DNA from: Deefgea tanakiae
Lineage (GTDB): Bacteria; Pseudomonadota; Gammaproteobacteria; Burkholderiales; Chitinibacteraceae
Length of the DNA stretch: 64,000 bases
Direction: 5' to 3'
NCBI RefSeq assembly: GCF_019665765.1
Contig: NZ_CP081150.1
Span: 1,736,001-1,800,000, forward strand
Of the stretch, positions 49,095-56,809 are shown piece by piece. Every line of letters begins with the position of its first letter. The stretch's first letter is position 1. The position numbers were made by a program, and so were the translations under genes. Below the pieces are notes generated by a model that was not told where the DNA came from, searched no databases, and saw only the letters and a program-made list of their open reading frames with translations.

Positions 49095-50378
49095 ATGATG
49101 AATTCAGCTCGACAACGTATCGCAGTGATTGGCTCTGGCATCTCTGGCTTGGCCAGCGCGTATTTTTTGAGTCGCAGTCACGACGTCGTGCTGTTTGAAG
49201 CGGGGCGATACTTGGGCGGTCACACCAATACGGTCGACATCAGCATTGAAGGCAAAACGCATCCGGTCGACACGGGTTTCTTAGTATTTAACGAAGCGAC
49301 CTACCCTAATCTGATCGCGCTTTTTTCCGAGTTGGGCGTGAATACGTATGGCACGGATATGTCGTTTGGCGTGTCGCTTGATGACGGCGACCTTGAATGG
49401 GCCGGCACTAACCTGAACACCGTTTTTGCCCAACGTTGCCGCTTGCTGTCACCTTCATTTATCGGCATGTTGCGCGACATCATGCGCTTTAATGCCGCCG
49501 CCAATGAAAACCTTGATGAGTGCTTAAAAAACAAAGCGACCTTGGGCCAACTGCTGGTGAGTGGCAATTATGGCGACACCTTCCGCGATGCTTATTTATT
49601 ACCGATGGCCGCAGCGATTTGGTCTAGCTCACCGAACGACATCTTGGATTTTCCAGCTTCAACCTTTTTGCGCTTTTGCCTGAATCACGCTTTATTACAA
49701 GTGAATGACCGCCCGCAATGGCAAACGGTCCAAGGTGGCGCACGTGAATACGTGAAGAAAATAGCGGCGACACTTAACGATGTACGTTTGCAATCGCCGG
49801 TATTCCGCGTTGAGCGCATTTCAACAGGTGTCATTGTGACAACTGAAATTGGCGCCGAGCAGTTCGACGCGGTCGTTTTTGCCACGCATGCACCCGACAC
49901 GCTCGCTATGCTCAGCGACGCGAGCGAAGCTGAAACCGCCCTACTCTCTGCTGTACGCTATCAAGCCAATACGGCAATACTGCATACCGATCAAGCCCAA
50001 CTACCCAAACTAAAAAAAGTCTGGTCCGCGTGGAATTATCTAGGCGGGGCAAATGTGGATGGACAACGCCCCGTTTGCGTGAGTTATTTACTCAATCAAT
50101 TGCAAAACCTGCCGTTTCAAACGCCCGTGGTCGTCACACTCAATCCATTTACACCGCCAGCCGCAGATAAAGTATTGGCGCAATTTGAATATCAACATCC
50201 GGTATTTGATCACGCTGCCATCGCGGCTCAAGCGCAATTGCCTACCATTCAAGGGAAAAATCGTACTTGGTTTGCAGGCGCTTGGACAGGTTACGGTTTT
50301 CATGAAGATGGTTTGAAATCGGCACTGCGCATCGTGTCGGATTTTGGCCTCGCGCCGACATGGACGCGCTTGTTATGA
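49095..50378 (+). CDS. FAD-dependent oxidoreductase (amine-oxidase/desaturase-like)
   Basis: A 427-residue flavoprotein and first gene of the lipid operon. The Rossmann dinucleotide motif is IAVIGSGISGLASAYFLSR near 8-26, followed by VVLFEAGRYLGGHTNTV near 31-47, as in phytoene-desaturase and amine-oxidase relatives. HPVDTGFLVFNEATYPNL near 56 is typical of the subgroup found beside DUF1365 and Cfa-like genes. FAGAWTGYGFHEDGLKSAL near 394-412 is the C-terminal FAD motif. It probably oxidises or desaturates an acyl chain during fatty-acid modification. AGG lies before the first of two adjacent ATGs. Confidence 0.9.
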   Translation: MMNSARQRIAVIGSGISGLASAYFLSRSHDVVLFEAGRYLGGHTNTVDISIEGKTHPVDTGFLVFNEATYPNLIALFSELGVNTYGTDMSFGVSLDDGDLEWAGTNLNTVFAQRCRLLSPSFIGMLRDIMRFNAAANENLDECLKNKATLGQLLVSGNYGDTFRDAYLLPMAAAIWSSSPNDILDFPASTFLRFCLNHALLQVNDRPQWQTVQGGAREYVKKIAATLNDVRLQSPVFRVERISTGVIVTTEIGAEQFDAVVFATHAPDTLAMLSDASEAETALLSAVRYQANTAILHTDQAQLPKLKKVWSAWNYLGGANVDGQRPVCVSYLLNQLQNLPFQTPVVVTLNPFTPPAADKVLAQFEYQHPVFDHAAIAAQAQLPTIQGKNRTWFAGAWTGYGFHEDGLKSALRIVSDFGLAPTWTRLL

Positions 50379-51220
50379 ACGAGTCAGCCATGAAACAGTC
50401 CACCATGAACGCCGCCGCGCAAATTATTCGTGGGCAAGTGATGCACGAGCGTTTGCGACCAGCCAACAACCGCTTTGTGTATCCGGTTTTTTGCTTGCGA
50501 CTCAATTTAGCTCGACTTGCTGATATTAAAGTAATAGGCTTTGGCATCAATTGTTTACGGCCAGTCTCAATTTATACCGCCGATTACGGCCCCAAAGACG
50601 GCAGCAATCTTGAGCAATGGATGCGCGATTTGCTGGTGCAATACGACATCGATGCCGACGGCGAAATCTGGCTGCATACCTTCCCACGCGTTTTGGGCTT
50701 TGTGTTTAATCCAGTGAGTTTTTGGTATTGCTACGATCGCCAAGGCGGGCTGCGTGCGGTACTGGCTGAAGTCAACAACACCTTTGGCGAAACTCACCAG
50801 TATTTAATCTCAAGTCATGACCAGCAATGTATAGACAGCAATACCCGAATTGAATGCATCAAGATGATGCATGTATCCCCTTTCTGTGAAGTGCAAGGCC
50901 ATTATGAATTTGGCTTTCGCGATACCGCGCAAACGGCGTGGGTTGGCATTGATTATTTTGATAATGACGGTTTACTCATCAAAACCTCAGTGGGCGGCAA
51001 ACGACTTCCACTCAATCAATCCAATTTATGGAGTGCCCTACTCGCGCAACCACTACTGACCATTGGCGTTTTTGCTCGAATTCACTGGCAAGCCTTTCAT
51101 TTGTGGCGCAAAAAAGTACCCTTTTTTAGTAAGCCTCAGCCTCCCGCAACCATGCTGAGCACATCAAGTACACCTACTACCATCCAATCTATTGCGCAAA
51201 AACAGGAGCTGGCATCATGA
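50375..51220 (+). CDS. DUF1365 family protein
   Basis: A 281-residue protein of a family almost always encoded between an FAD oxidoreductase and a Cfa-like methyltransferase, as here. RGQVMHERLRPANNRFVYPVFCLRLNL near 19-45 and LHTFPRVLGFVFNPVSFWYCYDRQGGLRAVLAEVNNTFGE near 100-139 are its conserved blocks; HVSPFCEVQGHYEF near 167 is another. The biochemical role is unknown. The start at 50375 gives the ATGA overlap used throughout this operon; several other in-frame ATGs follow. No signal peptide is seen. Confidence 0.88.
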   Translation: MNESAMKQSTMNAAAQIIRGQVMHERLRPANNRFVYPVFCLRLNLARLADIKVIGFGINCLRPVSIYTADYGPKDGSNLEQWMRDLLVQYDIDADGEIWLHTFPRVLGFVFNPVSFWYCYDRQGGLRAVLAEVNNTFGETHQYLISSHDQQCIDSNTRIECIKMMHVSPFCEVQGHYEFGFRDTAQTAWVGIDYFDNDGLLIKTSVGGKRLPLNQSNLWSALLAQPLLTIGVFARIHWQAFHLWRKKVPFFSKPQPPATMLSTSSTPTTIQSIAQKQELAS

Positions 51221-52428
51221 ACCAAACTCAAGTTATTCAAAGCCTTTCGCGCAGCGCCCCCACTGCGGCCAAACTCTTTTTGAATCTACTCGGTCGTTTG
51301 CAACATGGGCATTTGCAGTTGATTACGCCAGAAGGCACGCATTTAATGTTCGGCAACTTGCACCAACCACCATCGGCAACTTTGCAAGTGCACGATTGGC
51401 GCGCTTGCGGCCGCATTTTACGTGCGGGCGATATTGGCTTTGCCGAAAGCTATGAAGCCGGTTGGATTGATAGCCCCGACCTCACGGCCGTTTTGGCGCT
51501 TGCGCTGCGCAACGAAGCCGTACTCGACAAGATGGTGTTTGGCGGCAAGCTGGCCACATTGTGGTATCGGATTAAACACTGGTTGCGCCCAAACACACGC
51601 GAAGGCAGCCGCCGCAATATTCATGCGCATTACGATATTGGCAATGACTTTTATCAGCGCTGGCTCGACCCAAGCTGGACATATTCGAGTGCGATTTTCC
51701 ACGGCGACTACGCGCAATCACTGCAAAGCGCACAAATTGCCAAATACCAACGCATTATCGACGTGCTTGGCCTGCGCGCTGGCAGCCGCGTACTTGAAAT
51801 CGGTTGCGGCTGGGGCGGCTTTGCCGAACATGCGGCGCGACTCGGTATTCATGTGCACGGCGTAACGATTTCTCCGGCGCAATTGGCCATTGCCCAAGAA
51901 CGCATCGCCCAACAAGACTTGGGCGAACTCGCGAAACTCGAAATCTGTGATTACCGCGACTTGCAAGGCGAGTACGACGCGATTGTGTCGATTGAAATGT
52001 TCGAAGCGGTGGGCGAGCGATTCTGGCCAGAATATTTCAAAACGGTCGCTGCACGCCTCAAATCAGGCGGCAAAGCTTTAATCCAAACCATCACCATTGC
52101 CGAATCAGCGTTTGAACGCTATCGCAGCAGTACCGACTTTATTCAGCAATATATTTTTCCCGGCGGCATGTTGCCTAGTCCTGAACGGTTTAATGAAAAG
52201 GCCAGTCAAGCGGGTTTACGCACCACTGATCAATATCATTTCGGTGGCGACTACGCTGAAACGCTAAGACGCTGGCGCGCCGATTGGGAAAGTGAAAAAG
52301 CCGCGATTAGTGCGCAAGGCTTTGATGAAAAATTCATGCGCATTTGGCGACTGTATTTTGTCTACTGCGAAGCGGGATTTGATGGAGGGAAAACCGATGT
52401 CGTGCAATTCTTGCTCCACAAAGACTAA
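51217..52428 (+). CDS. Cyclopropane-fatty-acid-synthase-like SAM methyltransferase
   Basis: A 403-residue protein that should methylate the double bond of phospholipid acyl chains. The SAM motif I is VLEIGCGWGGFAEHAA at about 192-207. HYDIGNDFYQRWLDPSWTYSSAIF near 138-161 is the substrate-side block and IVSIEMFEAVGERFWPEYF near 253 the catalytic block. Compared with E. coli Cfa from memory, two bicarbonate-site residues are changed: the Cys of YSCA is Ser, and the His of LHTI is Gln (LIQTI). The Glu and late Tyr (GGDYAETL) are kept. It may therefore make a methylated or furan product rather than a cyclopropane. It overlaps DUF1365 by four bases. Confidence 0.9.
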   Translation: MNQTQVIQSLSRSAPTAAKLFLNLLGRLQHGHLQLITPEGTHLMFGNLHQPPSATLQVHDWRACGRILRAGDIGFAESYEAGWIDSPDLTAVLALALRNEAVLDKMVFGGKLATLWYRIKHWLRPNTREGSRRNIHAHYDIGNDFYQRWLDPSWTYSSAIFHGDYAQSLQSAQIAKYQRIIDVLGLRAGSRVLEIGCGWGGFAEHAARLGIHVHGVTISPAQLAIAQERIAQQDLGELAKLEICDYRDLQGEYDAIVSIEMFEAVGERFWPEYFKTVAARLKSGGKALIQTITIAESAFERYRSSTDFIQQYIFPGGMLPSPERFNEKASQAGLRTTDQYHFGGDYAETLRRWRADWESEKAAISAQGFDEKFMRIWRLYFVYCEAGFDGGKTDVVQFLLHKD

Positions 52429-52963
52429 AACCATGCTTAGCGCATGTATTGCTCTATTGACATTATTAGCTTTAGCCTGCATCGCTATACCTGCACAGGC
52501 CGCGATCTGGCGTGAACATATTCCACAAGCGCAAGCGATAGGAAGCGGCGATTTGCGCTGGTTTGGTCTGCGGATTTATACCGCGAAATTGTGGAGCGAA
52601 ACAAAGCCATTTGATATGAATGCCCCATTTGCTTTGGAGCTAACTTATCACCGCAATATCAGCCGCGAGCAATTTGTTGAAACCAGTTTGGACGAAATTA
52701 CGCGGCTCTTTGGCACGCGATACAGCGCAGAAACCCTCAAGCGTTGGGAAGCCGAAATGCAGCGCGCTTTTACCGATGTAAAGTCTGGCGATCAGCTCAT
52801 CGGCGTGTTTATCCCAAACCAAGGCAGCCGCTTTTATAGCCGGAATAAATTACTGGCCGATATCCGCGACCCCGAGTTTGCCAAAGCTTTTTTTGCCATT
52901 TGGTTTGATGCGCGCAGTAAAGATACCGATTTGCGTGCGCAATTATTAGGCAACAAGCCATGA
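52397..52963 (+). CDS. Chalcone-isomerase-like exported protein
   Basis: A 188-residue protein with a signal sequence (residues about 13-35, ending IPAQA) and a chalcone-isomerase-like fold: REHIPQAQAIGSGDLRWFGLRIYTAKLWSE near 38-67 and SREQFVETSLDEITRLFG near 85-102. Proteins of this kind are probably periplasmic fatty-acid binders. The start at 52397 has GGAGGG seven bases upstream, inside the end of the methyltransferase gene, giving a 32-base overlap. ATG 52433 would give a shorter signal but has no ribosome site. It is coupled to the next gene by ATGA. Confidence 0.85.
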   Translation: MSCNSCSTKTKTMLSACIALLTLLALACIAIPAQAAIWREHIPQAQAIGSGDLRWFGLRIYTAKLWSETKPFDMNAPFALELTYHRNISREQFVETSLDEITRLFGTRYSAETLKRWEAEMQRAFTDVKSGDQLIGVFIPNQGSRFYSRNKLLADIRDPEFAKAFFAIWFDARSKDTDLRAQLLGNKP

Positions 52964-54240
52964 AAACCACCAGCCCTCTTGCCTACGCTAGCTACGGCCT
53001 ACTCGGCCTGCCACTGGCAATGGCGGCGCTGCCCGTCTATGTGCAAATCCCCGCTTATTACAGTGGGCAACTGGGTTTAGCGCTGGGGCTGACGGGCTGG
53101 GTGTTATTTTTGGCGCGCATGGTTGATACCTTTCAAGATCCACTGCTGGGTCGCTGGATTGATCGAATCAATGGCAATATCACGGCGTGGTTTTGGAGTG
53201 GCGCAGCGATTTTAGCCTTGGCGTTTTTCGGCTTGTGGTTACCGCCGGTATCGAGTGGCGATACGATGTATCTTGCGCTATGGCTTGCTGCCATGTTAAT
53301 TGCAGCTTATACCGCACACAGCATGCTTAATATTGCCTATTTAACTTGGGGAGCACGGATTGATGCCGGTTCTGGAAGTCATGATCAAGGATTGCTGGGC
53401 GCGGCCGCGTGGCGCGAAGGCGCGGGGCTATTCGGCGTCATTTTAGCCAGCGTCATCCCAAGCTGGATCATGAGCCGCCCAGCCGCAACACTAAGTGGCG
53501 ACTTAGCCAGCTACAGCATCGGCTTTGCACTCATTTTAGTGTTGGCTGTGTTTGTATTGCTCAAATTTGCCCCTGCTTGGCAGCGCAACAAGAACACCGA
53601 AACAACGCCTAGTTGGCAAGCCACTTGGACTTTGATGAAAGCCCATCAAGGCTTTCGCCAGCTATTACCACCCTACTTCTTAAATGCGATTTCAGTCGCA
53701 ATTCCATCGACCTTGGCGCTGTTTTTCATCAACGATAGGTTGCAAGCACCGAGCTACGCGGGCGCATTTTTGGCCAGCTATTTTATCGCCGCCGCAATCG
53801 GCTTGCCGCTGTGGGTGATGGCGGCAAAAAAAATCGGCGTTTTGTGTGCATGGCGCTGGGGAATGGTGCTGGCGATTATCGCTTTTTGCAGCGCGGCAAC
53901 CTTGGGCGCGGGTGACATCATTGCTTATTTGATCGTGTGCATAGCGGCAGGACTCGCGCTGGGCGCAGACTTGGCTTTGCCCCCCGTGCTATTAGCGCAA
54001 CTCATCCGCAAGGACAGTTCACCCGCCAGTTATTTTGGCGTTTGGACGCTACTGGGCAAATTAGCACTGGCGCTGTCTGGCTTGGCACTGCCCGCCTTAG
54101 CAGCGCTCGATTATCAACCGGGAACTCCAGCAGGACCGGCGCTGGCGTGGGTTTACGCTGGCGTACCTTGCGCCTTTAAATTAGTGGCCTTTTTGCTGCT
54201 CACACGTATCAAAACCACCCAAGCAGGAGTTTCATCATGA
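52960..54240 (+). CDS. MFS transporter, GPH-like
   Basis: A 426-residue inner-membrane protein with about twelve hydrophobic segments. ARMVDTFQDPLLGRWIDR near 52-69 is the glycoside-pentoside-hexuronide/cation symporter motif (D.DP..G...D). The second half opens near residue 230 after a polar loop. In this operon it is more likely to move a lipid precursor or product than a sugar; this is inferred from neighbours only. It overlaps both adjacent genes by four bases. Confidence 0.87.
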   Translation: MKTTSPLAYASYGLLGLPLAMAALPVYVQIPAYYSGQLGLALGLTGWVLFLARMVDTFQDPLLGRWIDRINGNITAWFWSGAAILALAFFGLWLPPVSSGDTMYLALWLAAMLIAAYTAHSMLNIAYLTWGARIDAGSGSHDQGLLGAAAWREGAGLFGVILASVIPSWIMSRPAATLSGDLASYSIGFALILVLAVFVLLKFAPAWQRNKNTETTPSWQATWTLMKAHQGFRQLLPPYFLNAISVAIPSTLALFFINDRLQAPSYAGAFLASYFIAAAIGLPLWVMAAKKIGVLCAWRWGMVLAIIAFCSAATLGAGDIIAYLIVCIAAGLALGADLALPPVLLAQLIRKDSSPASYFGVWTLLGKLALALSGLALPALAALDYQPGTPAGPALAWVYAGVPCAFKLVAFLLLTRIKTTQAGVSS

Positions 54241-54761
54241 AAAAATCAATCATCGCCGCCTTGTGTGGCCTGCTGACTGCCTGCGCGTCGCCCGATGTGG
54301 CGCAATATCAAAAAGCCGAGCCCAAGCTGGATTTAGTGCATTATTTTGTCGGCAAAACCGATGCATGGGGCATGTTTCAAAAACGCAGCGGCGAAGTCGT
54401 CAAGCGATTCCATGTCGAAATCACTGGCACACACAACAACGGCAAACTCGTGCTCGACGAACAATTTAAGTACGACGATGGTACTACCCAGCAACGAATC
54501 TGGACGCTAACGCAAGCCGCAGATGGTAGTTGGCGCGGCACGGCCGATGATGTTAAAGGCGAAGCCATTGGAAAAGTGGCGGGCAATGCACTGAACTGGC
54601 GCTACACAATGTTTTTGCCCGTAGATGGAAAAACTTATGAAGTGCAGTTTGACGATTGGATGTTCCTGATTGACGATAAATCCATGCTTAATCGCGCTAG
54701 CATGCAGAAGTTTGGCTTTGAGCTTGGTCAAGTCACCTTATTCTTTAAGAAGAGAGACTAG
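54237..54761 (+). CDS. DUF3833 family lipoprotein
   Basis: A 174-residue lipoprotein with signal MKKSIIAALCGLLTAC (lipidated Cys16). The mature part, with YFVGKTDAWGMFQKRSGEVVKRFHVEI near 37-63 and LNWRYTMFLPVDGKTYEVQFDDWMFLIDD near 120-148, is a lipocalin-like DUF3833 protein. The DDWMFL.DD segment is typical. It probably works in the periplasm or at the outer membrane with the other lipid-operon products. Confidence 0.88.
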   Translation: MKKSIIAALCGLLTACASPDVAQYQKAEPKLDLVHYFVGKTDAWGMFQKRSGEVVKRFHVEITGTHNNGKLVLDEQFKYDDGTTQQRIWTLTQAADGSWRGTADDVKGEAIGKVAGNALNWRYTMFLPVDGKTYEVQFDDWMFLIDDKSMLNRASMQKFGFELGQVTLFFKKRD

Positions 54762-54763
54762 CC

Positions 54764-55546
54764 ATGTTTGCCCCACTGAATCGCCCTATTGAACACTGGG
54801 CTGGGCAACGCGTCTGGCTCATTGGCGCGTCCAGCGGCATCGGTGCAGCGCTCGCGAAACATGCTTTGGCTGCGGGAGCCAGTGTGATTTTGTCAGCGCG
54901 TCGCCAACCCCAATTAGCGCTTGTTGCGCAGCAACACCCCAAAGCGATGGTGCTGCCATTTGATGTACTCGATACTGCCGCTTGGCAAAGTAGTTATACC
55001 GAAATCGTTTCGCGGATGGGTGGGATTGATTTAGTCGTGTTTTGCGCTGCCGATTACCGCCCCGAACGCACTTGGGAAGTCAACCCAAGCACCGCAGCAC
55101 AAACCCTGCAAATCAATTTGGGCAGTGTTTACACTGGGCTTGCTACCATTTTGCCCGACCTGATTGCACGCGGGAGTGGCGGAATTGGCCTGATTGCGAG
55201 TGTAGCGGGCTATATGGGCTTGCCCAACGCCAGCGTGTATGGCCCCAGCAAGGCCGCGATGATCAATTTGGCGGAGATTTTGTATGGTGACTTGCACCCC
55301 AAAGGATTGAATGTGTATTTAATCAATCCTGGCTTTGTGAAAACACATCTAACAGCTAAAAATGAATTCACCATGCCCGCGTTGCAAACACCAGAGCAGG
55401 CAGCTAGTGCGATTTGGCAGGGCATTAGCGCTGGTAAATTTGAAATTCATTTCCCGCGCCGATTTACGCAAATGCTAAAATTTTTACAACTTTTACCTTA
55501 CCGCTGCCGCTTTGCGCTGCTGTCCAAATTTGTGAAAACACCATGA
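54764..55546 (+). CDS. Short-chain dehydrogenase/reductase
   Basis: A 260-residue SDR. The cofactor motif is LIGASSGIGAAL near 19-30. The catalytic Ser is in ASVAGYMG near 145, and Tyr and Lys in YGPSKAAM near 159-166. NPGFVKTHLT near 189 follows the usual SDR pattern. It belongs to the lipid operon and probably reduces or oxidises a hydroxyl or keto acyl intermediate. It starts two bases after the DUF3833 stop and overlaps the NTF2-like gene. Confidence 0.93.
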   Translation: MFAPLNRPIEHWAGQRVWLIGASSGIGAALAKHALAAGASVILSARRQPQLALVAQQHPKAMVLPFDVLDTAAWQSSYTEIVSRMGGIDLVVFCAADYRPERTWEVNPSTAAQTLQINLGSVYTGLATILPDLIARGSGGIGLIASVAGYMGLPNASVYGPSKAAMINLAEILYGDLHPKGLNVYLINPGFVKTHLTAKNEFTMPALQTPEQAASAIWQGISAGKFEIHFPRRFTQMLKFLQLLPYRCRFALLSKFVKTP

Positions 55547-55968
55547 CCACACTACTACCTCTGCTGAACTGGTACAGCACACTCACACCGCATACGATTC
55601 AATATGCCAAGCAGTTTTATACACCCACGGCGCGCTTTAAAGATCCATTTAATGATGTGACGGGCATCCCCGCTATTGAAAGCATTTTTAAACATATGTT
55701 CGCCACCACCGAAAACCCGCGCTTTGTGATTGGTGAGCAAATCGTGCAGCATCAGCAAGCGTTTGTGACTTGGACTTTTGAATTTAGCCTGAATGGCAAG
55801 CCATACCAAATCGTTGGGGGCTCGCACTTGGTGTTTAATGAGGCAGGCTTGGTCACGCTGCACCGTGATTATTGGGATGCCGCCGAAGAATTACTGCAAA
55901 AACTACCTATCGTTGGTGCGCCAATCCGCTGGTTACGTGGCAAATTTGCAGTCAAGCATGACTCTTGA
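55543..55968 (+). CDS. NTF2-like (SnoaL) protein
   Basis: A 141-residue cone-shaped alpha+beta fold. YTPTARFKDPFNDVTGIPAIESIFKHMF near 26-53 is the SnoaL/NTF2 opening, FVTWTFEF near 73 a central strand, and RDYWDAAEELLQKLPIVGAPIRWLRGKF near 108-135 the end typical of the subgroup beside SDR and Cfa-like genes. It is the last gene of the operon. It may bind or isomerise a lipid intermediate, but no catalytic residues can be assigned. Confidence 0.87.
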   Translation: MTTLLPLLNWYSTLTPHTIQYAKQFYTPTARFKDPFNDVTGIPAIESIFKHMFATTENPRFVIGEQIVQHQQAFVTWTFEFSLNGKPYQIVGGSHLVFNEAGLVTLHRDYWDAAEELLQKLPIVGAPIRWLRGKFAVKHDS

Positions 55969-56030
55969 CCTTTAAATAAGTGTATATCCACACAAGCATT
56001 GACAAACAATAGCTTCAAATTAATACCCAT

Positions 56031-56061
56031 AAAAAAGCACGAACATCGTTCGTGCTTTTTT
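56031..56061. terminator. Bidirectional terminator at the end of the lipid operon
   Basis: AAAAAAGCACGAAC (56031-56044) pairs perfectly with GTTCGTGCTTTTTT (56048-56061). It lies between the lipid operon and the convergent glycine-zipper lipoprotein gene. Confidence 0.92.
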
Positions 56062-56077
56062 ACATCAAATAATGAAA

Positions 56078-56533
56078 TTATTGACGTGGTGCAATGCGCG
56101 CGTTATTGCCTTTACCTTCGATAAAGACTTGTTGACCAACGCGCAAGCTACGATCAGCTGGCTGTTGATTCACTACCACCAAGACGCCACTTTCAACGCG
56201 AACCACAACTTGTTGCGTTGGCTCTTTGTCGTTGTAATTGCGTTCAATCGTGCTGCCAGCAACTGCGCCACCCACTGCCCCCGCCACAATCGCGAGATCA
56301 CGGCCTGTACCGCCACCGACCAATGAACCCAACAAGCCACCAGCACCCGCGCCCAATACCGCACCGACGCCCAATTGGCGACCACTGCTGATTTGAACAT
56401 CAGAAATCTGTTCAATCTTACCCACCTGAATTTGCAATGGCTCGTTCGTTGTCGCGCAACCAGCAAACAAAATTAAAGAAGCCATAGCCAAACCGGCTTT
56501 CATGCGGCCAGAAATAGTCATTTGAGTTTTCAT
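56078..56533 (-). CDS. Glycine-zipper outer-membrane lipoprotein (SlyB-like)
   Basis: A 151-residue lipoprotein. The start is ATG 56533 behind AAGGTGAT. The signal ends at lipobox FAGC (Cys near residue 26). A glycine-zipper 2TM stretch near 54-95 (GVGAVLGAGAGGLLGSLVGGGTG then AIVAGAVGGAVAGSTIE) inserts in the outer membrane. The C-terminal domain ends VRVESGVLVVVNQ and RVGQQVFIEG, as in SlyB/Pcp proteins, which help stabilise the outer membrane. It stands alone, divergent from alaS. Confidence 0.88.
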   Translation of the reverse strand: MKTQMTISGRMKAGLAMASLILFAGCATTNEPLQIQVGKIEQISDVQISSGRQLGVGAVLGAGAGGLLGSLVGGGTGRDLAIVAGAVGGAVAGSTIERNYNDKEPTQQVVVRVESGVLVVVNQQPADRSLRVGQQVFIEGKGNNARIAPRQ

Positions 56534-56809
56534 TTCGTGATCACCTTTCAATTGTTGAGAAATTTAAAGTATTTCTTGAGGCGTAAAATGCTAATTAATT
56601 ATAACGCAAGAATATCATTTGGCTTGCTGAATTTAGCTTTCAAGCAACAAGCACACTCATTTCTTGATTATCAGAAAACCAATGCTAAAGCCTCAATTGG
56701 CATTGCTTTCCACCAAAAGGCAAAGAAATGACAGCACATGCTGACATGACTACCGAGTGCGTCACTTTTCCCGTAAAATCGATGTTTTGCTTCTAACTCT
56801 CAGGCAACC

